Source of the DNA: Golubevia sp. BC0850
Lineage: Eukaryota > Basidiomycota > Exobasidiomycetes > Golubeviales > Golubeviaceae
Length of the DNA stretch: 64,000 nucleotides
Assembly: GCA_012976225.1 (NCBI GenBank)
Contig: JAAVVG010000024.1
Span: forward strand, 1 to 64,000
Reading direction: 5' to 3'
The translations under genes were made by a program, and so were the position numbers. The notes beneath the pieces are model-generated. The model saw only the letters and a program-made list of their open reading frames with translations. It did not search any database and was not told the DNA's origin. Every line of letters starts with the position of its first letter. Position 1 is the first letter of the stretch. Positions 21,623 to 33,675 of this stretch are shown piece after piece.

Positions 21623-23615
21623 TTAGGTAGAAGTGTAATAGTAGTATTCATCAATCAAAGGAAGATAATCCTTTACGATGCTACCAACTAATCCTAAAAT
21701 CGGTCTACTTTCAGTAGCATTCACGATTCCTTCTAGCTTTGGCCTGTTGAATTCAGGATCGTGAGAGAAAGTAATGAAAGAGTAGAGAGATGAAGTGAGT
21801 GACAGAATCGATTTCCATAAGAAAAGGAGAATTCGAAACAGATGCCTCGAACAGTTCAAGACCTCCTTCCTTTGATCTAGAGGGTTGAAACGAGAGAAGT
21901 TGATTGACTCACCTCGTATGGCCATACCAAGCTGGACCCCTAATAGCATACCACCAAAAAGCTCTAACTCTTTTATTCATTTCGTTCCCATCAACTTCAC
22001 TAACAGGTTTCAAAACCACCTTAGTATTCCTTCCGATCCCGAAGATTCTAAAAAGGAAGTTCAAGATTGGATTATTTCCCATCATAGCAAGTAGTAGAGT
22101 GGTCATCATAGATCCACCTACTTCTCCACCTTTAGAAACCAAAGTCTGACTTTTCTTGAAAAGATATCTAGAGAGTAATTCAATCAAGAATGAAAGTAAC
22201 CAAGGTTTGTAGGATCTAGTGGTATATCTTCTCAAAGCTAAAACATAAATCAAAGGTCTTAGAATCCATAAACCTTCTGAAAGTTTCCCTAAATTGCCTC
22301 TAAGAGTTCTTACTAATTCTTCCGGAGGTCTAACATCTGTTGGTTTCAACGTTCTACTCAAAAGAAAATCATCTACTTCTCTTTGAGTCCAAGGAGGTTG
22401 TTGAGAAATTGAAGATGAAAGTCCAAATGGGTTAATTGAAGAAGGGTCAACCAAAGTTTCATCTGAACTTGAACCTTCTGAAATCGAACTAGATCTTGAT
22501 CTACCATTTGTAAGAGGATGATTTGAGCCTAATCTGATCCTATTAGGATCCTCTGTAGTTGGTAGAGGTGGGATAGAAGAAGCTCTCAAAGAAGATAAAG
22601 TAGGTCTTGCAAACCCAGTACGAGAACCTCTCCAAAAACTGTTGGATTCTAGTAGACGATTCTTTTGTTCTAGTAAATCTTGGATTTGTCCATTCTCATT
22701 TGCAGCTGATAAGTCTAGGGATTTTAGAGGTGAAGAATTGAACTCTAATCTGGCTATGGCTTTGGTTCTTTCTTCTTCTAAGATTGCTGGATCTACTTCT
22801 CTTTCTGGAAGTGGAGGTTGAATGGTTGGTCTGTAGTTTGTTAGACGGAGGAGTGAAAGTCGGAGGATTGCTCTGAGGAAGTAGGAAGAAGGAAGGATTG
22901 ATTAGCTGAAGAGATAACGAAAGACAGAGAGAGCTCTTCCATGAAAGGTTCCTCTGCCCAACCTAACTCTTGTCCATTGAGAACAGAAAACCATGCGCGA
23001 GAGAGAACTAAGACCCCATCTTGACAATTTTTATCTGTTTACTCACTTGACACATTCGATACTCAGAACCACATCCCAAGCTCCCTTTCTACCCAGCCTC
23101 CTCCTAGCTACCATTTCTGAGAGTAACTCTGTATGAGATAGTACGACCAATGCTCTAGCCAACAATCTATAAGGTAGAGAGTTGTTCGATAGCTGAGTAG
23201 TATATCTTGCGTGGGGAGAGGGAGTATGCTGAAGAGGAGAGGAAGCAGATGGAGATGCTATCAAGGATAGAGATGGCGTTGAATTGAGATTGTTGTTGTT
23301 TGAAGGTGAGGATAAAAGAGAAGAAAGGAGGGAATCATGGTAAAGGCCTAGAAGATTGAGTGAAGAATAGACTGGCAATGAATGGGAAGGGAAGGTTGGA
23401 GAGTGAGGGTGAGAGTCAAGTTAGCCAATCTGATCTGTGAATTAACGTTTCTTTTGGTCAACAATTAAGATGGACTCACTGGCTTCTCCAGCCAATTCAG
23501 CGTCTTTGAATCTTCCGGGTAAGAAGTAAGTCAAAGTTCTAAGACTACTCTCTACACCTGTGATTTGTGATGCGTTCTCCACTAAGAAACTCTCGTAGGC
23601 TTTGAACAACGACAT
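21623..23615 (-). CDS. PEX16: Peroxin Pex16, peroxisomal membrane biogenesis
   Basis: Integral membrane peroxin needed for forming peroxisome membranes from the ER. Four exons (23615-23480, 23371-23047, 22872-21913, 21743-21623) give 513 aa. The N-terminus YESFLVENASQITGVESSLR then TYFLPGRFKDAELAGEA is the conserved Pex16 opening, followed by YSSLNLLGLYHD. The later block LWILRPLIYVLALRRY...SYKPWLLSFLIELLSRYLF matches the family core, and FWWYAIRGPAWY lies near the end. A Ser/Glu-rich insert at about residues 270-330 makes it longer than animal Pex16 (336 aa). The gene shares a 218-bp promoter with the divergent gene at 23834. Confidence 0.95.
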
Positions 23616-23833
23616 CCTAAACTAGCCTTTATCTTTTGTAGCTACTTGGGCTTTGAGGCTTTGAGGTTGGAGAAGATGAGAGGCAAAAGTTGATAGCCGA
23701 AACAAATGCACTTTTGAAAGTGGCTCTGCTTCATCCGTTCCTCAACATCGATTTCTACTTTTATCAGAGTTGGATTCCAAAAAGCAAACCTGAACAAACC
23801 ACTACTATTCGAAAATCTAATCAACCACCCATT

Positions 23834-25348
23834 ATGGTCTACGCGAGTGGAGTTCACTGTCAAATTTCACATTGCTCAACTCAACCCAACGCTGACCCTA
23901 ATCCTATCAAAGAGCACAATCCATGGGCAAGCACTTCTGCAAAAGGTTGCGATATTAGAATCACAAAACTTCAAAAGTTAGACGTCGTGTTAGTGAGTAC
24001 CCAAGACTTAGTTTTCTCCATCCATTTTCTCTCCTCGATGGGATTCGTCATTTAAATCTACCTTCTCGCTGAAAGAATCCTAACCCCTCTCTCTACCTAC
24101 TTGGCATACAGTCATTCCCAAAAGAAATCAACACACCTGGGAAATTATTCGATCTCTTAGCTCAAGGAGATCCAGCTTCGATTCCAAAAGAACCTATAGA
24201 AGGTTTCGAGATCAAATTGAAAGTCGATGGAGTTCCTTTGGGCAAACCTTTGTTCTTTAGACCTGGTGCTCCTTTGAAACCTTGTAAGTCCCAAACCCTA
24301 TCAAGGTTTTCTACCTTCCACATCAAATGTAGAGGAAGAAGCTAATATCCCCTCCCTCTTTCCCTCTCAGTCTTTCGAAAAAGACTCTGCGATCCAGAAC
24401 AAACCATGAGAAAGAAAGGTAAGATCGACGTGACGATGAGTCTTTTACCGCCAACTAACAATGGGAAACCTTACGAGGTGTTTTGTTTCTACTACACTTA
24501 TACTGGGAAGGAACAACAAAGAGAAGGGAGAAAGAGTAGAGAGGAGAGGAGAGATAGAGAGAGATGGGAGACTGATAGAGATAGGTATCAACCTGTCATT
24601 GCTGTTTCAAGTGATTATTACACGCCGGTTGAAGAGAGACCGATTGAGTATGTGAGTTCTTGTTGGAAGAGACGCAGCAAAGGGTGTCTTGAAAAGCTCT
24701 GAGGAAATCTTTCTCGACTGACACCTCTTGACTTGCTTTGAAATCCTTGTCTTCTTGTTTTTTAGCCGAGAGCTGGAACTCCTCCGACTGTGAAACTCAA
24801 TCGGATAGAAGCTGAGAATAGGGAATTGGAGGTGAGTTCCTTCTTGCAAGATTCTACTGGTTTCGTCTTCGTCTTTGTCTTTCCAATCTGTTCTATTTCT
24901 TTCCTTCCCTATCTAACCTGCTGACCCCCTTCCATTCTTTCTCTTCCAGCTCGAAGTCCTAGACCTAACCTCGCTGATCGAGAAAGAAAAATTAGCTCAA
25001 GCCAGACTCAGAGATATTCGTCAACCTCCATCTACAGCCTATCCTTCCTACCCTTCTCAAGGAGGGTATCCAACCGCTCCAACTCGTAGATGTTCAGTCT
25101 CTCCTCCCAGAGGTGTTGATCCAAGAGGAGCTGGAAGAGGAGGATATCCAGACAGATATCCAGAAGACCCAAGGTATTCAGCTTATCCATCTCCTCCAGT
25201 AGCTGCTTCACTTCCTCCCACTGATCTTTATTCTAGGATTTCAGCAGCCCCTTCTGATGTTGGGAGTGGGTATTATCCGGGTGGGAGAGATGATTATGAT
25301 AGGAGGGAGAGACATCCTGTTGGGTATACGGGGAGGGGAGGGAGATAA
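23834..25348 (+). CDS. Conserved-looking protein of unknown function, Pro/Tyr/Arg-rich tail
   Basis: I do not recognise it. Five exons (23834-23992, 24112-24283, 24371-24651, 24766-24831, 24950-25348) give 358 aa, with every junction on a GT...AG pair and in phase. Residues 1-200 look globular: GVHCQISHC near the start, KGCDIRITKLQKLDVVLSFP, GFEIKLKVDGVPLGKPLFF and KIDVTMSLLPPTNNGKPYEVF. This predicts a beta-rich domain. A charged Arg/Glu stretch and a short coiled coil (IEAENRELELEVLDLTSLIE) follow. The last ~110 residues are low-complexity Pro/Tyr/Ser/Arg/Gly. There is no signal peptide or membrane segment. It lies head-to-head with PEX16. Confidence 0.7.
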
Positions 25349-25556
25349 AGGAGTGAGAAGGGGGAGGTGTTGTACTTTACATTTTGTTTGATTAATGTCG
25401 ATTCAGATTTGAATCGAATTGCTGTAGTCTGTAGAATTGTTGAGACTCGGTGTAATATTGTAATGGACCCCGTTGGTGGAAGTTGGTCATCGATTTTTGT
25501 TTCAGTCCTTCACTTCCTTCTCTCCACCCGCATTCCCTCCTTTCCTCCTCTCAAGA

Positions 25557-28194
25557 ATGGCAACCAATCCAATAACACCAGGTTCCAGTACCATGTTGTC
25601 AACTCCACCCAACTCTTTCAAAAATGAAGAAGCGATTCGAAGATCTCTACCAACCAATTTCACTCGACCGATTTCGAGTTATTCGACTTCAACTCTAAGA
25701 TCTTTCCTGGCTAGAATCCTTGAGACCAGTAATTCGAAATCCAAAATCACGAATTGGGGTGGTACTTTCCAATCTACGCCTGACAGAATCTTTCAACCAA
25801 AGAATGTGGATCACTGTTTAGCTTTGGTTGAATTGGCTAGAAGGGAATTCAAATCTGTTAGAGCCGTTGGTAGAGCTCATAGTCCAAGTGATTTGATGAT
25901 GACGGGAAATTGGGCTATTAGAATGCAGGATTTACAGGGGGTCTTGGAGGTGAGTGAAGGATTAGAATTCAAAAGAGTGGTTCAGAAAGATTGGTCATTC
26001 CAAGGGTGGTGGAGATGACAAGGGTCTGTCTTAGTTGGATGAGAGCTGATCCAGCTACAAAGCTCGATATTAAACTAGCTTCTATTTGGCTTCTTTTAAT
26101 CAGCCTGGAGATCCTTGAGAAAGGTTTGTTGGAGCTGCTTAGCTGACAGTGACCTCTCATTTCCTTCTCTTTCAGGCTGACACTCAGCCCAATCCTCCGA
26201 CAGTGACAGTGTTAGCAGGAACTTACATCTCCGCTCTCCATGTCTACCTAGCTGGACTATCTCCACCTCTAGCTCTATCCAACGTAGGATCTATCTCAGA
26301 GCAAACTATCGGGGGTCTCATCTCCACAGCCACTCATGGAACCGGAATCGATTTCCCAGTTATCTCAGCTTTCATTCAATCGATGACTCTAGTTTGTCCT
26401 TTATCGTCTTCAACTAGTGGAACGACGTTAGTCAAATGCTCGAGAACTGAGAACCCAGCTCTCTTCAACTCAACACTCTGTGGTCTAGGTTCTACAGGTT
26501 TAATAGTTCAAGCTACAATCGCAGTTGAACCTGCTTTCAGATTGAGACAAATTCAAGAAGAGGTTTCTATTAATTGGTTATTAGGGAAACCAACTCAAGA
26601 GCCTAGTATCATCACAAAATTGCCCGACAAGTCTTCAGATGAATCTTGGAAGAATGATCAGAATGATGGAGGGAAACTTTTACATGTTGGATCTGCTCAA
26701 GTACTTTCTATTGGGAAGATCTTAGCTGTGGGTGGGAAATTGCCTAGAGATCCTCCGAAAGAGATTCAGAGTAGATTTAAAAGATCCAAAGGACCTCAAC
26801 ATATTCATCCTTTCCTTCCTGAGGACGATTCCGAAGATCAAACGATTGGAGAATGGGAATTGAGGAATACTTTTGATGAAGCTACTGAAAGAGCCCAGAG
26901 GCAGATAGTGGATCTGGTTCATACTTCTCAGCATGTCAGGATTATGTGGAATCCTCATGTTGGAATGTGTACGGTTTTGAGAGCTGATAGATCCTACGAT
27001 GTGAGTCTTTGACCAAGTAGGAGACCGGCTCTTCTTCTCACCTCTACTTGTGGGTCTTACTGACCTCTTCCTTAACTCATCTCTATAGGCGCCGATATCT
27101 CCCACTATTGGGGCCAAAGTCTATCACGCAGCCATCGGCTTCCACTTTACTCAACTCCTGCTCTTCCTTTCGAGGTATCACAGCGCTTTACCTCCTTACG
27201 TCGGTCGTATCGTCTATTGGTTAACACATCCAAAGATCAACAAAATCAAGTCAGTAAGAAACGAAGTCACATCGAAAGTCAGTTCGACGAGGGGACATCC
27301 TCTCAAACCGCCTCCAAGACCTTCTTCCTTAAACGACACTGCCGAGAAACTACAACAGCAAGTTTTAGGTTCTTCCGATCCATACTTCAAGTCCAAACAA
27401 ACCTCCGATGACTCTCAACCTCCTCAGCATATGGCTTCTTCTCCTTCACCTCTCTTCAGAGATATTTCATCCGATTCCTTCACTTCCACATCAAATTTTG
27501 AAAGCTTCTCCTCAAACGTTTCTCAGATTTTGCCTGCTTCTTCGGGATCAACTCCACTTCTTAAACCTCTTCATACTTCAACTGAACAAAACGTGCGAAT
27601 CGATAATTCTCATACAATCTTCAACATGGATTGCCTTTTCCCTCAATACACTTCTGAATGGTCTCTACCTTTCGAAAATACTGGACCTTTCTTAAGAGCC
27701 ATGAGGGATTGGTTAGATGAAGAAGCCAACAGCAGTAAAGGTGAAAGGATCCACTTCCCAGTGGAGATTCGGTTCACAGATGCGGATGGAATCTGGTTGA
27801 GTCCGAGTTATGGCGGGAGAAGGTGTTACGTTGGACTGATCATGTTCAGGTGAGTTTCAGCGGATCGATGTTTCGTCTTTCGAGGACTGTCATCTGAGTC
27901 TCTGTTTTAACTCTCTCGCTCTACAGACCATACAACCTTCCAGTACGATACAGAGGTCTCTTCTCCAAGTTCTCTACTCTCATGAGATATTTCTCAGGCA
28001 GACCTCATTGGGCCAAGTCTCACGATTTGACACCAAAGGATTTCGAAAAGCTCTTACCTCATTGGAATGACTTCAAAGAGACTAGAGAATGGGCCGATCC
28101 TGAAGGTGTCTTTGAAAATCCTTACATTCGAAGGCACTTGAAAGGAGAGATCAGCGAAGATGATGGTCAAAGACGATTCAAGTCGCGGTTGTGA
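25557..28194 (+). CDS. ALO1: D-arabinono-1,4-lactone oxidase
   Basis: FAD enzyme of the vanillyl-alcohol-oxidase fold that makes D-erythroascorbate and releases H2O2, normally on the mitochondrial outer membrane. Four exons (25557-25949, 26176-27000, 27089-27849, 27927-28194) give 748 aa. The FAD domain includes NWGGTFQSTP, SVRAVGRAHSPSDL (the His near residue 107 is the usual covalent flavin site) and LSNVGSISEQTIGGLISTATHGTG. The substrate domain includes VRIMWNPH, NMDCLFPQY, EIRFTDADGIWLSP and, near the end, YFSGRPHWAK. A Ser/Pro-rich linker of about 100 residues before NMDCLFPQ and a hydrophilic insert near residue 290 make it much longer than yeast Alo1 (526 aa). Confidence 0.92.
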
Positions 28195-28365
28195 AGAAGT
28201 GGCTTTCACCTTTTTGTAGAGTAATTAGTCAATCTCCAATCATCTCATCACACAACGACTGTTCAAAAGAGATTGTTAAATTTAGGGCAAAGATTGATAA
28301 GAAAGGATGACAGATTGAGCTACAGCAGAAGGTATAAACGAGAACGTTGGTAGTGCGAAACTTTT

Positions 28366-30238
28366 TTAGTTGCCGTTGCTAGCCTTGGCTTTGGCAATGG
28401 CTTTCTCAACAGCGGAGGCTCCAGCCTTTTTGGCATCGTCTCCCTTTGGCAAGCTGGAGGCGGCAGGGTTCTCAGACTGAAGGGCGAGAAGGAGATAACG
28501 ATGTGTGGGTCAGAGAGAGCTCGTTTGGTCGTCACCTCGATGGACCGATTCCTCGCAGGTTGTCACTCACTGTCTTAGCTTCCGACTTGAGGTTAGGGTT
28601 TCCACAGTTACAAGAGTTCTTAAAAGCTGGGACAGCGGCTCCGAAAAGCTGAAGAAGTGAGAGAGAGCAGAAAGTCGAGCGAGGTCAGCCAGGAACATTT
28701 GGCTCTAACGGTTCTCGGGGGTTTTTCTTTTCGTCGATTGTTCTTTTGGATACTTACGTAGTCGACTTGGTTCTGAAGAAGCTGGACAGGAGTAGCAACA
28801 GTTGTTGGCAAGTTGTCAAAGATCAACTGGAAAAGAGCACAGCAGTACCCGACGATTTCCTCTGGATTCGTGGGGATGTGGAATCCATCTCCCTCATTGT
28901 ACTGTGGGAATGGTACGAATAAGTGATCTGGTCCTTCACCATTAGCCCCGAAAGAGACTGGGTAGGCTCCATACACTGCGTGGGAGAAGAGAAATGGTCA
29001 GAAATTTGGCGACGTCGTGACTTGAAGCTCCTGTTGCTCGACTTCTAACTCACTTGATCCAATCTGTCTGATTACATCAGTCAGGGTGTAAGGATCAGCT
29101 CTTCGGTACCAGTTCTCAGGAAATCTTTCGGCTACGTGCTTGAATCCACCTTTGCTTGAAGCATCAGGGACTGCTCCGAAGAAAGAACGAACGACTTCTT
29201 TGCTTGAGGAAGAAGTTCCTTCGGTGGCATTTCCGAAACCTTCATAGACGAAACTGATATCGAAAGCAGAAGAAAAAAAGGAAAGGGGGTCAGAGAAAAG
29301 TTCTGCGAACGAAATGTTCTGATGCTGCAAATCGTGGACTGACTTCCAATCCCTCTTCGGAGCCTCCAGTTTTGACAAATTACACTCACGAGGCTGCTCC
29401 CCAAAGTAAGATGGCTTTTACGTTGAAGTAGAACTTTGGGTTGTCTCGTCTACTCTCCATGTATCTTTGATATCTGAACAGTCCAAGGGAAGCAGCGTTG
29501 TGACGACCTCCTCCTTCGGAATCAGCTAGATCTTCCATTCTCTTGAAGAGATCTCCTTGGAACGAGTAGTTGTCGCCGTCATTGAGGTAATAGTCGTATC
29601 GGGTGAGACTTGTATCAGCTTCGAAGAGATTGTGTCCATTCAGACCTGGCTCGTTGGAGATTAATCCTTGGAGAGGTCCGAGAAGCATCGTCCTCGAGTC
29701 CTTGCCACCCAAAGAGAGCCTTCCAGTGATGAGATCACCACTCAGGGAGGTAGAGATGAGAGCTAAAACGGCACCGAGTTCGTAATCAATATTGTAACCT
29801 ATAGATGAGGAAGAGAAGGAGAAGAGGTCAGTTTCAGAGGTGGCGCAAGCGTCGTCATCGAGATTCTTACTCACCCTTCTTTTGACCGTCGATAAGGTCA
29901 GCCAAAGTGACAATACCGCTTCTGGGCAAGTAGCCATTATTCGCCAGAGCGTTCATCCCGGGACAAGGTCCTCTTTGATCAGTAGGGCCTGGCTCCTTGA
30001 AAACGTGTTCTTCGTCATTTGGATCCGGAGTGAGAGTTGGTTGAGTGGGCTCAGCTCTCTTCTCGATCTCTGCTTCCTCTTGAAGCATTCTAGCAATCCT
30101 TTGAGCTTGGACCAGAGCATCGTCGAACTGAGCTCTGTTTTGAAGTCCACTCTTCTCGAAGGCGGCCATAGAAGGGAAGGCGACGGCAGAAGCCACCAGA
30201 GAAGAAAGGAGAGTGAATGTGAAGGTTGGGAACTTCAT
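28366..30238 (-). CDS. Secreted heme-thiolate peroxidase / unspecific peroxygenase
   Basis: Extracellular heme enzyme that uses H2O2 to oxygenate or halogenate substrates. Six exons (30238-29875, 29798-29390, 29253-29054, 28975-28758, 28648-28571, 28476-28366) give 459 aa. The signal peptide is MKFPTFTFTLLSSLVASAVA. The heme-ligand motif is RGPCPGMNALANNGYLPRSG with Cys92. It is followed by the family segment EADTSLTRYDY (Glu181), the equivalent of the magnesium-binding ExD-S-TR block. The length is above that of short peroxygenases, and the Lys/Ala-rich C-terminus is unusual. A TATA box lies about 130 bp upstream. The acid-base residue cannot be assigned by eye. Confidence 0.88.
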
Positions 30239-32261
30239 GATGAGACTACTATTGAGTTGAAGATGATTTTCGTCGTCAATTGGCCTCTTGAGGTTGATGA
30301 AGGAGAAGAAGAGGGGGAGAAGGGTTGAAGAAAGGGGAATGATTCGACTGTCCAATTCCACCTTGGTCCCTTTATACTCTCTGGCCAAGGTTCTTCGTTT
30401 GAAATTCGTTTGATTCTATTGGCGGTGGGTTCGATCAAAGGGGAGCAATGTCCTTAATCTGGCTCAGAATCTCCTTTAGTCCTTTTCACGTCTCTCGAAA
30501 AGTCGGATCCGATTCTGTGGGGAAGGCTGCGGCGTCTCGTCCCGCTGACGAAAGGAACCAACAAAGTTTTGATCGAAGCCTTTTGATCGAGATTTCCGGT
30601 GCTTCCTGCTCCGTTTTGTGAAATGGAATTTTGGAACCAAACAAAATAACCCGATCCCCTGGTTGACTTTTATCCTCGACAGTCGACCCTCGTCGCATTG
30701 TCACTATCTCAACTCTTTTGGCTCGACGGGATATCAAACAGTCGAGTCAGGTCCAACGTCCAGCTTGGACATGAATTTCTTGAGCAATTTCGGGACCAGC
30801 AGAGAAGCAGTGGGCGGTGGGCAAAGGAGAGATACGTGTTGCGATGGTGCCCAAGAACAAGAGACCCTTGTCGAATTGCCACCTCTCGCCTCGCCTCGAC
30901 TCTCTTTGACTCTCAGATTCTAACGATAGATCACTGAAAGATGCATCTCTCTACGTACAATAGCAGAAGAAAGTTCGAAAATCATTTGGGAAGGGAGAGC
31001 TCGAAACCAGTTCAAAGGAGGTAAACGGGAGTTACATGATTTACAAGAGTGTGGTGGGAGTGGGGAACAAGGAAAGAAGTGAGATGCTCAACCGCACACG
31101 TAAGAAAAGAAGGGGAGGGATGAAGGAGAGACGTAGGATGTAAATTCAGATCATCTTATCTTCAAGAACCAGGGTATCAATATATCAATAGTAGAGGAAT
31201 GAGGGGATGAGGGGGCGAGACGTTGGGAGATCTGTTCATCTAAAGCACCACGATGGAGAGTGAGATAATGAGACTTCTATAATCAAAATGGTTTATTAAA
31301 AGGTCAATAGATCGCCTTCCATACTCATTGCGAGTGAGTGATGGCCTTGATTCTCTGCAGCTCATCTTAATAACGGAAAAATTGTCTCCTTTGCATCTCA
31401 TTCAAGCATGCGTTTAGTGGTGCAGGAAGGGCAGCATAGTTCAATCGCTCTTGCAGACTCTCAGAAATTTTGAGTTTATATTTTGGAGATTGGAGCCTGC
31501 GAGGGAGCTCACTAGAGAAAATAAAGAGGGACGAAAACCAGGGTCTGTCGACAAAAACTCTCGTCGTTGCCACACCAAAGTGCCATCCATTATTCGGCGC
31601 ATTCCCACCCAATCTTTCTGATCAGCCTACTCCTTGGATTATTTATACCGTTTGAGCCTGCTCAGAGTCTCCGGCAAAGGGAGAGAAGCAATGCTCGCAA
31701 ACGATCTCATTTCAAGTCCTCCAATTTCAGACTCCCGAGACGTGAGCAAGCTAACGCCTTTTCTCTTTCCGGCTTTTAGCTATCACCTCATAGATTAATA
31801 CACGTTTCTCCACTCCCAACTAGACCCAACCTTGTCAACAGATCAGGCATCATCTTGTTAGGAGAACCTTTACGAGGGGATCTGAAAGTGTTGAGGTTTG
31901 ATCTGGCGGGAACTTGATTTTTCTAAAAGTTGGGGGTACTCAACGGAAAGCTGTGTTGTTTGTTGTGGTTTCGGGGAAAAGTAGAATAGAGAAGGCTGTT
32001 CTGCTCTTATCATCACTTCTTGAACCTGCCTCTTTCGCCTCCCTGGAGTCCTGATTTTCCCTTTCGTAGCCCAGAAAAACTGTCAATCTTAACTTGTGAG
32101 AGTCGAGTCGTTCAGACCTCACTCAAAGGTTGTCGTTCTTTGTCTTCGACGTCGTTCAACTGTTGGCGTTCACCTGTTGGACCTTGTGCTACTGGAAGTT
32201 TTAGATTGGATTTCACTTCTTTGCCTCCTCCCATTCCTCCTCCTATCACCACCCTCTCAAA
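30239..32261. other. 2-kb intergenic region
   Basis: The peroxygenase promoter (TATA box at 30369-30376) lies at the left. No RNA gene or convincing coding exon was recognised elsewhere. A frame of 81 codons at 31367-31612 on the minus strand has no known domain. Confidence 0.4.
30369..30376 (-). promoter_or_regulatory. TATA box of the peroxygenase gene
   Basis: TATAAAGG on the minus strand, about 131 bases upstream of the peroxygenase start codon. Confidence 0.55.
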
Positions 32262-33439
32262 ATGTCGACAGTTCACACAGTATCTGAGCAACATCTCGTT
32301 GACATGTTACGCGAGTTATATGGATTTCAGCTCATCACAACTTCGTAAGTCGGAAGAAGAGGGCCATGGCGGCGCTCAGAATGTTTCACTGCTAACATTG
32401 CCCAGTACTTTCGATTGTCCAAACCTCTAGGATTGGGCTTGTCCGAAACCTTGCCTTATTTTTGAATTACCTCATTTTCTTCTGGAAGAGAGATAAGGCA
32501 TCTGCCAGGCTTTGGCTCTTGACAGTGATTGCTTTCAATGTCGGTTCCGCAATTGTAGATGTTTGTAGCTCCTGGCTCACAAGTATCACGGGCTTCAAGT
32601 CGTCTCTCGATGACGGAGAGAGTCAACTTTGATGGGGCCTCGACAGCTCTAGACAACGTCGTCATTTGGTGAGTTCACTGATTTTGGCCGAGGAGGCAGC
32701 TTCCCACACTGATCTGATTCTCTCTTCTTCTTTGGTGCAATGGGAAGTCTGTCCAGTTGTTCTGGATAGAGTGCATCTACCGTCTGGTGGCAACTAACCC
32801 TAGGTTCAGGTTGGGGGTAACCGTTCTTCCCACACTTCTCGTGCTTACTTCATTTGGCTTAGCCATTTCGGATGCTGTTCGGAGTCGCTCTGGGTTCAAT
32901 TACCCCCCTTTAAGTAAGTTAAATTGGCTTCCTCCGGTCTGATCATATCGTTGACACCTTTACAAACTAACCCGCTGACTACCTGCCCTCATCTTTCAGG
33001 CAACCATCTGACCATCACCTTGCTTTTGGCATTCATATTGGCTGTAGATATCATAATCTTAGTCACCGTCGTTGGTAGTTTGGTGATGATCCGAACAAAT
33101 AAGACTCTGAAAAGATCGACATCTTTCCTCGGGTCACGTTTGCGTCTGTGTCCCTTTTGTGTGTCGCTCTGGTAGTAATTCAAATGGTGTTGGTACAACT
33201 CCCGGTGAGTCAGATCTTATTTGACAGATTCGACGTGTTCAGTTCATCTCAGATTTGACTTCAGGTGAAACATGCTTACTTTTTTCATTGGACCTCATTC
33301 TTGAATCTTTGTCCTCTAGGTCAGGCGACACTTGCCTAGATCGGTGGCTCAATTATTCTCTCCTGCCTACACCTTCTCAATGCTAGCCATCCTCAATGCT
33401 CGAGCCACTTTCCGGAAGAGATCTTGTTACGAGAAGTAG
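32262..33439 (+). pseudogene. DUF6534-like multi-pass membrane protein, apparently decaying
   Basis: Exon fragments resemble the basidiomycete DUF6534 membrane family of unknown function. They are a short N-terminus (from ATG 32262), helices LVRNLALFLNYLIFFW, LWLLTVIAFNVGSAIVD, VTVLPTLLVLTSFGLAISDA, ITLLLAFILAVDIIILVTVV and ASVSLLCVALVVIQMVLV, and the typical C-terminal block FSPAYTFSMLAILNAR. GTGAGT/GTAAGT introns separate them. The frame cannot be kept: after the second helix it must shift near 32600-32620, and again by one base at the AAAA run near 33110. Either it is a young pseudogene, or these are sequence errors, or my splicing is wrong. Stop is at 33437-33439. Confidence 0.5.
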
Positions 33440-33675
33440 GAAGATAAAGACAGCAAGCAATAGCAGTGAGAGATAGAGGAGATACAGGCAGAGAGAAGAC
33501 AGAATAACATCCCGAAGGACCAAGGTATCAATCGCAACAGGAAGTGAGAAGTGAGAGAAAGACCAGAGGACAAGATGATCCGTTTACCGGTTACAATTGA
33601 ATCGAAATTGAGGCGATAAGTACGGGGTTTTGAAATAGATTCTTCGGTCTGCGAGACTAGAACTTGATGAACCTG

